A program made the position numbers and the translations under genes. From Margaritispora aquatica (lineage: Eukaryota > Ascomycota > Leotiomycetes > Helotiales > Discinellaceae): a stretch of DNA of 64,000 bases. Position 1 is the first letter of the stretch, and every line of letters begins with the position of its first letter. The stretch spans positions 124,001-188,000 of the forward strand of contig VJWN01000016.1 of the NCBI GenBank assembly GCA_007644065.1. Direction: 5' to 3'. Below, piece by piece: positions 10,578-21,359 of the stretch. The notes beneath the pieces were generated by a model. The model made no database searches, had not been told where the DNA came from, and saw only the letters and a program-made list of their open reading frames with translations.

Positions 10578-12131
10578 ATGTCTGCAGCTCCCAAAGAAAC
10601 GGAGCCCATCGTGGCTCCCGAGCCCGAGACCAAGACCGAGACAGTGGGTTCAAGCTCCGAACCCCCAGCTCAAGAAACCACACCAGCGACTGTCTCTGTC
10701 TCTGAGCCAGCACCGGTCACCTCAACACCTGCTGTGATCACGGAAGAAATCCCAGAAACCCACGACCCTCTCCTCGCCGCCGCTGCGGCAGCCGAAGCAA
10801 CCAGCACCATTGAGCCTCTCAACCCCACCGACGCTGACGCCGACCCCGCTAATGATCCCACCTCCGAAGACGACGGCTACTCGAGCGACGCAATCTCCGC
10901 CGCCTCGACCTCTCTCGCGTCCTCGGTGCGCAACTACGGTTTTGAGAATGGGCGGCGATATCACAAGTTCCGCGAGGGACTGTACCAGTTTCCCAACGAC
11001 GAGCCGGAGCAGGCTCGAGAGGACATGAAGCATGCTATGATTATAAATCTGTGTGGCTCTAAGTTGCACTTTGCACCGTTAGAGAGGCTGCGTGAGGAGG
11101 GTGGTGCGGGATTGCAGAGGGTGTTGGATGTTGGGACTGGGACGGGAATTTGGTGCGTTGATAGTGAGTATTTTCCTCCCGTGTTTCTGAGGAAGGATAT
11201 GAAGGGAAAGAAACAGAGAATTAGAGATGAGAAAGCATTACTTTGGGTGATGTATGGGGAAGAATGGCTGGCGAGCAGATTTGGATGACAAGAAAAAAAC
11301 ACTAACATGAAAACAGTGGGAGATGAGTACCCATCCGCCTCTATCCTCGGTATCGATCTCTCGCCTATTCAACCAGCTTGGGTTCCTCCCAATGTTAAGT
11401 TCATGGTCGATGATGCCGAGTCACCATGGCTACATGGTGATAATGCGTTTGATTATGTGCATTTGAGACACATGGCACCAGCTATTAAGAATTTCCCCAA
11501 AGTTCTCGGAGAGGCTTTTAGGTGCGTTTTGTTACTCTTTCTCTTCTCGTTTTCGCTTGGAAATTGGAATGTTTGAGGTTCGAAGAGTAGTATAGTACGG
11601 AAAGACTTGGATTCCAAAGCAAGCAAGAGATGGTGAAAAACGAGACCATCGTATCACGACAGCTAACACCACACCCCCAGATCAATCCAACCAGGTGGCT
11701 ATATCGAGCTCCAAGACCTTGTCCCGGAGGCCTTCTGTGACGACGACACCATGACGCCCGACTACCCAGCGGGCAAATGGCTGACGCTCATCACGGGCGG
11801 GCTCAAGAACCTGGGCGCAGACATGTACGCGCCGAAGATCCACGCGCAGCGTCTCCGTGACGCGGGCTTCGTCGACGTCGAGGAGCGCATCTTCAAGTGC
11901 CCGATTGGGCCGTGGGCACGCAACAGCACGCTTAAAACTGTGGGTCTGTATGAGCGGTATGCGCTGCATGATGGTGCTGAGGCGCTTAGTTTGGGTGCGT
12001 TGGTGAGAGGTCTGGGATGGAGTGTCGAGCAGATGCAGGTTTATCTTGTGGATGTTAGGAGGAGTTTGATGGATTCGAGTGTCCATAGTTATGTTTATTT
12101 TTACTCGACTTGGGGACGGAAACCGTTTTAG
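10578..12131 (+). CDS. LaeA-like SAM-dependent methyltransferase
   Basis: Class I methyltransferase of the fungal LaeA/TAM-like group. CDS is join(10578..11163, 11317..11521, 11681..12131), 413 residues, with an exact frame across both introns. The first ~110 residues are low complexity, rich in Glu, Pro, Thr and Ala with a poly-Ala stretch. Then come NYGFENGRRYHKFREG and FPNDEPEQAREDMKH, typical of this group. The SAM-binding motif I is VLDVGTGTGIWCVDM, followed by GIDLSPIQPAWVPPNV (post-I) and WLHGDNAFDYVHLRHM; GGYIELQDLVPE is the motif after intron 2. The start at 10578 is chosen because the in-frame upstream ATG (10512) adds a leader unlike family members. Such proteins often influence secondary metabolism or are of unknown substrate. 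The group is secure; orthology to LaeA itself is not claimed. Confidence 0.85.
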
Positions 12132-12945
12132 ATGGATTTGAAAGGAGGTGAACAGGTAGTCAGGTGGGAGATGGAGGTAGAGAGGTATTTGATAGTATCA
12201 AATTTTATCGCTCCTCATTTAGGAGCTAGAAAGTGAGAGAATTGACAATTGACACCTCAAACTATCTCCTCGCTTTCTTTTTGACGTCAGAAAAGAGGGT
12301 TTTGTTGCACATCGCATTGTTACAAGCTCACTTTCCCTTGTCTCTAGTTGGCTACTAATGCTCACTAACCTCCTCTTCTCACCAACCATGTATGCATTTG
12401 ACAACCCACCTTGCTAGCTTGCAGTCTTAGTGTGAACTTAGACTCATCCTTACTAGCCGTTCTTGATGCCATGTATGGGTTTGGGGCTTGAGTTTTGTGT
12501 TCCTAGAGAATTTTCGACAGTATTTGCAAGTACTTTTTCTATTGGTATATGAAGGCATATCATTGAGTTGTTGGTTATACTTATCATCTCTGAAATGAGA
12601 TGGAGGTACTCGCTTAATTCAGGTGCTGACGAGAATCAACCAATATCATACGGATATGAATGCATTCTTTGTGTTATTCTATTTCATCTCTATATTTATT
12701 AGGCAACTCTTACTATAGAATGGTCAAGGGAGTATACTGTATGACTTGAAAGAAGGCTTTCATATGAATAAAATAGATTTGTAAAAAATTCTTGCTATTT
12801 ATCTTGACTTTGAGGGTCAAATTTACAGAAGACGATTGCAAGAAGAGAGAAGCGGCTATGAAACTACATTAACACAAGTACATTTCAACACTAGAAAACC
12901 GTGATCTAATCAAGAACGACCTCAGACGGCTGCAAAAAGGAGGTA
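12132..12945. other. Intergenic, no gene seen
   Basis: AT-rich spacer holding the 3' flanks of the methyltransferase and of the broken 2EXR gene. No coding or RNA feature is supported. Confidence 0.5.
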
Positions 12946-14070
12946 TCAGCTCAGCGTCATCTCACGACGAATTGACAAGATCGAACAAATCTTTAAGCAA
13001 CCCACTCTCTGTATCGCACTCCAAAGGCCATGACACACCCCATACACTATTAAGCAAAGCATCCACATCCCTTCCCATTTCTCCTGCGGAATCTGACCAT
13101 CATTTTTCAAAACCCACGGTATACCACCGTACACATTATCTACGAGATTGTTCACGGAATACTGTATGTCCTCTTCCTAATGCACCAACCGAAGCTGGCC
13201 ATAATTTGGAACACTCTCTAGCTGACTTGAATCTACGAGCTCATACTTCACCTGAAGCAAACTCTGCGCCGTGCGAAAATACAGCACCTTCCTTCCCTTC
13301 ACTGTGGGAAAAAGCCCCACTAGCCTAGGCCCTGAGTACCACCTTTGTCCAGAGTAATTCGCCCACCTGTCTTCGGCGTCATGAACACGCAGCAAGCACT
13401 CTCTGACACTCCGCAGCATGTCCAAGACGTCGTCGAACTGCGTCTTCAAATCTATATCGGTCGCGTTCGCGAACTGATCCACCACACACGGTCGCACAGT
13501 GGAAGTGCACAACGAGTCGAAACCACCCCATGATTTAGCCTCCAACAGTTCCCGGGTAAGGTTGTACCCATAGTTGAGCAACCCAGCCGTGCGGCGCGCC
13601 GTTTCTATGTTCATTTGCGTGACTGGGTCGTGTGAGGCGGAGATATCGATCCGACGCAGCAATGCCATCTGCTCTGGCCAAAGAGACAGGCAGTCTTGGA
13701 GGATGATGAAGCCGCCTGTGAAGCAGAGAGTATCGAGCTCAGGGTTGGGCTAGATGGTGCGGTAGAGCGCGGGCTGTTGATGCCGTGGGGGACTATGAAG
13801 AAGGGCTTATAGTTGTGGAGGAAGATACTGTTTGCTTCTTTATTCACACTACGGAGGGAGCTGAGTTCGTCGTCGAGAGCAGCGGGTGGGTCGTTTAGGT
13901 GACTGATGATGATGCGGCGGGTGGAGAATACAGCTTTCCAGATCTGGTTCCTGATTTTGGCTGGGAGCTGGGAAAAGAGGAGAAATACAAGGTTCTCTGA
14001 GATGTTAGTTCCGTCATCAAGTCTAGAACTTGAGGCGTGTGTTGGATGATCTCACTTGATGAAGACATGA
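12946..14070 (-). pseudogene. Broken 2EXR-domain paralogue
   Basis: Clear relative of the intact gene at 14581-15858. Seen on the minus strand: PAKIRNQIWKAVFSTRRIIIS and ELSSLRSVNKEANSIFLHNY (N-terminal 2EXR part), then in another frame PNPELDTLCFTGGFIILQD and YSGPRLVGLFPTVKGRKVLY. Three lesions are visible. The start is weak: ATG at about 14068 reaches the domain only through a putative intron. The frame changes near 13750-13795, next to a TAG at 13750-13752, and could be rescued only by a 44-nt intron with a poor GTCCCC donor. A TAG at 13177-13179 interrupts GQLRLVH*EEDIQYS, which aligns with GELIVLSHRDGDVQYV in the intact copy. Coding similarity continues to 12946. A diverged, decayed duplicate is the best reading; a heavily mis-modelled gene is less likely. 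Confidence 0.75.
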
Positions 14071-14580
14071 TTTTGTGCGTGTTGCTATGTATCCTGATGC
14101 TGTTCGGTAGTCGTGGCTGGTATTAATTAATCGATCGAATATTTTGACGTTATTGTTATTGGGTTTGGGTGAGTGACTGAACTTGGTATGCTTATGGGAA
14201 GTGTGCCACATCCCTTTGGTGGCAGTGGACAATAAAAGTCTCGAAATAGTTTTCGCTTAGCAATTTTGCGAGTCAACAAAGACTTGACACAAAGACAACA
14301 ACGCCCACTGCCGAGGTAAATATCTATTTCAGGAGGCATATCAAGAATACTAGCAGTTATTTCGATTTGTTTATCAAAGAATAGCAACTATTAATATGTT
14401 TTCTTTGCATTGTAAGTTGGACATGATGATATACAAAGGACCAACTTCATTCAAAATCAAAAGCATAAGTCCAATCAATACAATCAACACATCCAAATAA
14501 CGTCTCAAAATCAATCACCTGTATTTGAACCCATTCCAGGTTCACTAAAGACAAAGTCAACCACGATACTCAACCACACC
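14071..14580. other. Divergent promoter region between the 2EXR paralogues
   Basis: 510 bp of AT-rich sequence between the two head-to-head paralogues. No ORF of note and no recognised site. Confidence 0.4.
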
Positions 14581-15858
14581 ATGAATTCTCCAAACGAAAA
14601 CCCCCACTCAAAGCTTCAAGTCTTAGACTTATGTGCAATAATAAACCAACTGTCCGAGCTCCCAAAGCTACCTAACCCTTCCTCAGTCAAGCGTCACAAA
14701 TCCGCCACGGACTTTCCTCAATTTTCACAATTCCCATTCGAACTTCGGGAGAAAATCTGGGAAGCTACATTCCCCAACCGCCGCATCATTATTGGCGATT
14801 CCGATTCCGATTCATATTCATCTTCCAGTTCCGATTCTTATTCCAGTTCCGATTCTGATTTCAACTCCGTTCAAGAGCTTGATAGTCGTTTGATTGCTAT
14901 TCGTAGCGTCAACAGAGGCGCCAACTTAGCCTTTAAGAAGAACTATAAACCCTTTTTTAAAGGCACTGACGACAGAAGTTTGCCAGGCCTAAGGCCAATT
15001 TACTTCAATCCTGCACTTGATACTTTATGCTTCGCAGATGGTATCAACATTCTATCCGACTACATAAAAATTTGGCTGGAGCAAATGGCACTCGTGCAGT
15101 ACATCGAGTTAGAGGCCATGTATCCCACGAAACCCTGGGAGTCGACCATACAGTCCTTCCTGCGAAAACAAGGGCTGTTGCCACGTGATGACTGGTTCTT
15201 CGAGTCCACCCAATGGGGCTGCTTGAGCGCATCGTGCATCGTCACTGTCCGTCCATCCGTTGGGGACGACCAGTTTCTTAGGGGTGACTGGAAAGATCAG
15301 TTTAACTATGTAAATATGTCGCTTATGACGCTTCGGGATAACCTGATTCAGCACTACGCTGGTGTGCCTGGTCCATACGCAGGTCCCAGGATCGTTGGAT
15401 TCTATAACTCATATGAGGCACGCAGGGTAACCGATGGGATATATTTTCACAGCTCGCGGGATTTGGTTCATGCTCGTTTTGGGTGGTTGGATGTTGATCG
15501 GCATAAATGCAATGGGGAACTGATTGTGCTCAGTCATCGAGATGGAGACGTTCAGTATGTGGATGACGAGATCGATTGGCCGATTGGAACTTGCGAGGGT
15601 GCTCATCCGAAGAGAGACCTTGTGAGAGGGTGGGAGGTGGATGACGATGTGGTTGTTGGTGAGGATATCAATTCTTTGGTAAAAAGGAGATATGCTGGGC
15701 TGTATGTGATTCATAATACAGTGAGATCTATGCGTGAGGACGGGTATATTGAGAACGGGTATGTCAAGAAGGCTAGGAATTCTCATTCATACGGTACTCA
15801 GTGGAAGATCATCTTCAACGATCTCTTGCCAAAAACATATCCAGCTCATAACTCTTGA
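14581..15858 (+). CDS. 2EXR-domain protein of unknown function
   Basis: Single-exon gene, 425 residues. The domain begins near residue 47 with FPQFSQFPFELREKIWEATF followed by PNRRIIIG, the pattern of fungal 2EXR proteins (F..LP.ELR..IWE...P.RR). A Ser/Asp-rich low-complexity run (residues about 78-100) separates it from LIAIRSVNRGANLAFKKNY and YFNPALDTLCFADGINIL. The C-terminal half is conserved with the broken neighbour (YAGPRIVGFYNSYEARRV, GDVQYVDDEIDWP). No signal peptide or membrane segment. This family is expanded in many filamentous fungi and has no established biochemical role, so no function is assigned. The ATG at 14581 is the first in frame after upstream stops. Confidence 0.85.
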   Translation: MNSPNENPHSKLQVLDLCAIINQLSELPKLPNPSSVKRHKSATDFPQFSQFPFELREKIWEATFPNRRIIIGDSDSDSYSSSSSDSYSSSDSDFNSVQELDSRLIAIRSVNRGANLAFKKNYKPFFKGTDDRSLPGLRPIYFNPALDTLCFADGINILSDYIKIWLEQMALVQYIELEAMYPTKPWESTIQSFLRKQGLLPRDDWFFESTQWGCLSASCIVTVRPSVGDDQFLRGDWKDQFNYVNMSLMTLRDNLIQHYAGVPGPYAGPRIVGFYNSYEARRVTDGIYFHSSRDLVHARFGWLDVDRHKCNGELIVLSHRDGDVQYVDDEIDWPIGTCEGAHPKRDLVRGWEVDDDVVVGEDINSLVKRRYAGLYVIHNTVRSMREDGYIENGYVKKARNSHSYGTQWKIIFNDLLPKTYPAHNS

Positions 15859-18800
15859 TTAAAATGATACCAAACAGACAAAAGAATCAATAGATAAAAT
15901 CTCAGAAATTGTTTACTTATCTAATGAAGACTTGTATTTTGGAGAACATTATCTAACATTCTCGATCTCATTCTAATGGTATACATTTGACTTTGCCTTA
16001 TAAACACTGTCAATATGAACATCATATCAGAGCAAAGCTAGCAACAATCATGTGAGCACATCTAATTAATCGCAGTAGACTCCCTGTCAAGCAATACGAC
16101 TAATCTTACAGACATAACTTCCACAAATAGCCGGTGTTGACAGACCATCTGGATTCTCACGATCAGATTCACTCAATTAAGCGAGAGTTGGTGCTGTGAG
16201 CTCAACATTTGATGACATTGTCAGTAATGAAATACGAAAGGATATTGATCACAGAGTAGAAGAGGTTGTTTTATTATGAGAAAGTAAAATCGAAGCTGTT
16301 ACGGCGTACTACTACCAAATGCGATATTTAATTGCACTGGTGGTATGAGTTCCCATCACCAACTCTCACTCAACTCATTCTCCCTTCACACAAACGAGAT
16401 CCTTCACACCAATTACGTTATCTAACACAAATGATCTCTTTCAGCCCTTGGAATTGAATGCTTATCTAGCGAAAGAAAAAGGCATCTATATTGTCTACCT
16501 TACCCCCACCCTCCTGGGAGTTTGTTTTTCTTCTTCAAAATCAGCCCAAATCCCAACCCCTCCTCCCGCCTACCTATTTGCCTATTTGCCTTAATTTATC
16601 TATACGCAGTGTTCCTAGAGTTCTCACAATATACCCCATCCACCACACCGAGACTCAAAACATACCCCACTGGCCCCCATGCTGACCCCCAGTCCCGCCG
16701 GGCGTCTATTTTCATCCGCTTTTCGCTTCGATCCTCCTGCAGCCCCGCCTCCCACGCCTCCCGCGCCGCAGAAGTAATTCATATCACCAACGACACATAA
16801 TACATCAGATAAAGACCCCATACCGAGGACATGGTACACTATCCCAACCTCCCGCCGCCCCACGGCGCAGGGGGCACAAGTCTCTGGAATACCTCGAAAA
16901 TACACGCATGGCTTAGAATGAGGTCGGACTTGAGGCCAGTGAGGCCTAAATTGGGGTCCGAAGGAACGAGGCAACTTTTGATGAGCTGGGGGTTGTTTTT
17001 GTTTATTCCTTCATATCTGGATGTGTATTCATGCAGATTAGTGTAGTTAATCCAAGTAAGTGTTGGGCAGAGTTATCTCCAAAATTACCGAATTCGCCAA
17101 CCATGTCAAGACTTCGAAAGTGAATTACAACCAATAATCCAAGCACGTTTCTGTCATCTCCCTGATATTCTCGAGCCTCATCACTTGAGAAGTCTAGCAT
17201 ATCGCTCTATCTACACACATGTCAAAATGCCTTGTTGAATTTGAGAGCCGAGCTTGTACCCATGATCATCGGCATAGCAATGGGAGCCTTATTGGCTTTA
17301 ACGGCCCGTCGAACACATGCTTGTGTTATTAGAGCCGAGTCAGTGATCGCTATCAGATTCAATTGGTATTGTTATCTTGATATCATGGCCGGGCGCAGAG
17401 ACAATTGCCTTATCGAAGTTGACCATTCTGGAGCGAGTTCTACCTACCTGCTGATAACGAGATGGCTGTAAGACTTATCCTGCCTACTATGAACGAGACC
17501 ATCGTTGAACTTCGGTCTTCTGATGTCTGGGTGTCTCATTGGGGACAGGCGTGACTGATTTTGCTACCGAGGTACGCACACTTAGCTGGTTGCCTAAACA
17601 GGTAATCAAGCGAAAATAGGCAAATAGGCAAATAGAGCTACGACCTTTGAATGATCAGATCCAGTTTCATCTCTATCTCCATATCGTGATCATCAGTATG
17701 ACCCCACAATTCAACGCTCCGATGACTCGCATGGTGTAACATACCTTATTGGACGCCGATCCTTGAAGCTCTTCAAGTTGTGAATAACCTCACGTCGCAA
17801 CGACTCACGAAACCCACACGTCGAAGCATGACTCAAGGCTACGGTACGGGTACCTAAAACTGTCAATATTCGGTATCCCAAATACACTTCTATCCCGCAG
17901 ACATGCATGGCTCTAGGCTCGCAATATCAAGCCACTTAAATCCTGGAAAGTCCAGCTCCCAGCCGCATCTGTCTCATCTCCATATGTCTAGGCTCCTTCA
18001 ACTCTACTATATACCATCTGATATTCAGCCCTACCAGTGAAACAACTTACTCCTACCAATATGATCCTTCAGCAAGCGTTCGGACTCCACTATCCCCTCG
18101 CTTCTCGCTAAAGGTCTAGCTTGAGCACCACCTTAATTCTCCGGACGGGACTGAAAAGCTGAGGTAAACCTCCGAACGGCCATTCCCGAAATCTCACGGC
18201 TGTGATGTCAGCCTTACCACTACCAAGAAACCTCACCGACAGCGTAAGTTCTTAAAAAGGCAGTATTTTGCGCTCGCTCTGATCTGCTAGTCATCCCGTG
18301 AAAACGGTTCATGCACCTGAGACCATAAGGAAGAAGGAGTAAGGCAATGGCGCTAAGGTTGGATGGTACCTAATTAGCTCCCAGCACTGGAAGTTATCTG
18401 CATGCGGTTGTGTCAGATTAGACCGAGTTGCCCTGGTAAAATGGTGTTAGGCTACTTCGCCGGGTGCGGAGATGCGTTCGGATACGAGACAAGGTTGATT
18501 ACTTGATGGAGATATCATGAAGATGGAATTAAGGCTCTATCTCCTTTCTCCATGGTCGGTAGGCTGTATGAAGTGTATTCGCTTGCATTCGCTTCTCGGT
18601 TGTTTCTTCTTTTGATCTTTGATGGCTGAAATCATCGTCCTGTACGAAAATGCTCCAGGACGGCTGCCGAGTGAAGAATTGCTTGTCTATTCGTCAAGTT
18701 TCTAAAATCACTTTCATGCTAAGTTTCAACATGATCATGAGCCAAACATTAAGGTTTCGAAACCACAGCAACAAGACAGACGACACCTTTAGTTATCTCG

Positions 18801-21359
18801 TGACTTACTCATTTTCAGGCACTCAACACAACACATATGCACGCAATCGGGGCACGAGCAGACACAACATGCTTATGGCAGCAACTACAAAGTCACACTC
18901 ACGACCTCCACGCCCTCACCCTACCACAGCATATAAGAAACTGCAGGACTGCATCGTCGATGCGACGGACTACTAATCCAATCCAATCCCACCATACCTC
19001 ACGAAAACCCCAAACTTAGCAAGTAAGCCATACCCGCTCTCGGTCACCGAACCAGACCACCACCCCATACACACAACATTCCCGGTACCAGCTTCACCAC
19101 CATGACCACCAAAAACGTAACCTTCAAACTCCGATCTCCAAGCCTGCGGCTCAGTTACACTGCATGCACGGGAGCACAGCAGTAGTATAATATGCATTGC
19201 TGCAAACAAAATGAAACATCCTTACATACAAACGAGCATACGCCCGGAGCCACAGCATAACAGAACACCAGGCGTTTGGTCATAAGATATTGGCTTCATC
19301 ACAAGAACTCCTCGCTTACCACAAGGCTGGCTGCCTCATTTTCTCGACTTGCACGAGGTTGGACATTTCGGTAACATTCCGGTAGGCAACATGTCCACGA
19401 TATCACCGTAGGGCATAATGTCGTCGTAGGGCGTCAGGAATGCAACATCCAACATCAAAGCCAACTCCAAATTCCAACACTGCCTGCTTGCCTAAGTCAG
19501 GGAGGTAACTTTCCTAATTCTTTCTTTGTTGCAATTTGCCTGGAAAGCCATTCTTTGTTCTTGAGAATGCTTCTACCTACCAACCACTGCGGCTGTAACT
19601 GAATGCATGTGGGAGATAAAGAAAATGGCTGGCTGGCTGGCTAGATGGATGCAAGGGAGGGAGTAAGTAAGTGAGCTAGTTAGATACTTAGCGCGCCGAT
19701 TCTGAAGCCAACCAACAAAGGGAGAGAGAGCGAGGTCAGAGAACGAGGCTACGCTACTGTACTAAGGAAAGGGAGAGTTCCCATACCGTCCCGTCTTCCC
19801 GTCGCTTGTTCACCTTACATGACTTGTCATCGATGTCCATCTCATCACTTACATGACTTGCATGACTTGCATGACTTTGTCTTTCACTCTATTGCACTCA
19901 ACTCACCTCACCCAGCTCACCTTACCTCCAAGATCCACCTCAAAAGGCACCAATTATGCATTACTGGTCCATCGCCCGAGACACGATCTATGGTCAATCA
20001 TGCAATGAATAAGGTATAGTATACCAACCATGATCGTCAGATGCATCGGCTCCACAAAATAGACACAACATAGCACAACGCAACACAGTCACAAACACAC
20101 AAACCTAACACAAACCTAACACATAAAAAGATAAAGCGTACCCAAGACTTTTGCCTTATTATGCCGGGTTCCGCATTCCCGCATTCCCCACTCCGCATTG
20201 CCCATTGCTCATTGCCCATTCCACATTCCCGTACCCAAAGCAGAAGAGAACAGAAACAAAACAGCGTGATTAATAGCGTGATCCAGACCGCTTCGTCCTT
20301 TACCACAACGACAATCACGCAAGCAAAGAAATATCCCGATCACTTTGATCGATCGACAGACCGAACACACCAAACACCAAACTCTCTCTCATGATCATGC
20401 CATCTTCTTCCATGCCATCGCCATCGCCATGACCTTCACCTCCACTCTCACTCCCACTCTCGTACTTCGTATTTCTTGCTCACCGCCCTCGGCGTAATTA
20501 ACTTGATTTTATCCAACGAGGCAAACGAAAGTTCGTGGTGTGGTGTGGTGTAGTATGGTATGGTGTGGTACGGTTGCAACATTATATCGCATCGTGTAGT
20601 CGTGAGATCATGTGGTGCGATGATGATGATGATAATGATAATAATAGTAACCCGCTGGAGCCAAGTCGAGCGAATGCGGTTTTGAAATACGCCCGTAACC
20701 ATTACCGGGTTTTCCCTCCCTTGTGCACGTAAGTGGCGCATTCGATACCAACAGAGAAAGCTCTTTGTGCATCCTCTCTCTCCGCATTGAGAAATCCATC
20801 CACCCATCCACACATGAGGCTACTCCAACCTCCACCGAACTTCGTGTGTCTCGATGCCGTGTCACGCCTACCTTATCGACTTCAAAATCCTTGACTTGTT
20901 CAACAAAGAACAAGCTCATGGTTATCTCAGATGACGTTCCGGAGTGATCACCGCACTCCTGTGACAGAGATGGTCAGTTGATCCGAATTTCACTGAATTG
21001 GTGACCCAGACGAAAGACCCATGGGTTTGATTTTAACTTTTTTTTGCATTGATTTTATGATACATATGTAACAAGCAAGCCTCGTGGGCTCTAACATGCT
21101 TTGCCCGCCTATCACTAGTCTCGTCGTTTTCACCCAACGTTGACTAACGTAATAATTGATTTGATTGTCAACTTGAAGTAATCGAGTAGCTGCCATCGAT
21201 TTCAAATAGACACAAAAAACCGCCCAATGAATTTGGAGGATAACGTTGAAGCCAAGGAAAAAAAACTATTCTAAAACTAGGAAAGATAATGAACAGTTTA
21301 ACAAACAAGACGATTAGTGAACTGTCAATTTGTTTGGGGAAAAATACTAAACCGCAGTG
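15859..21359. other. 5.5-kb region without recognisable genes
   Basis: Short frames only, none with a domain, consistent splice signals or a homologous neighbour. It contains simple repeats (GAT/ATA run at about 20618-20645, TGGTG-rich run near 20538-20575, ATGACTTGC repeats near 19850-19880). No tRNA or rRNA was recognised. Confidence 0.5.

Noticed and set aside
10670..11069. Minus-strand Ala/Gly-rich frames opposite the methyltransferase N-terminus
   Set aside because: Shadow frames of a low-complexity coding region.
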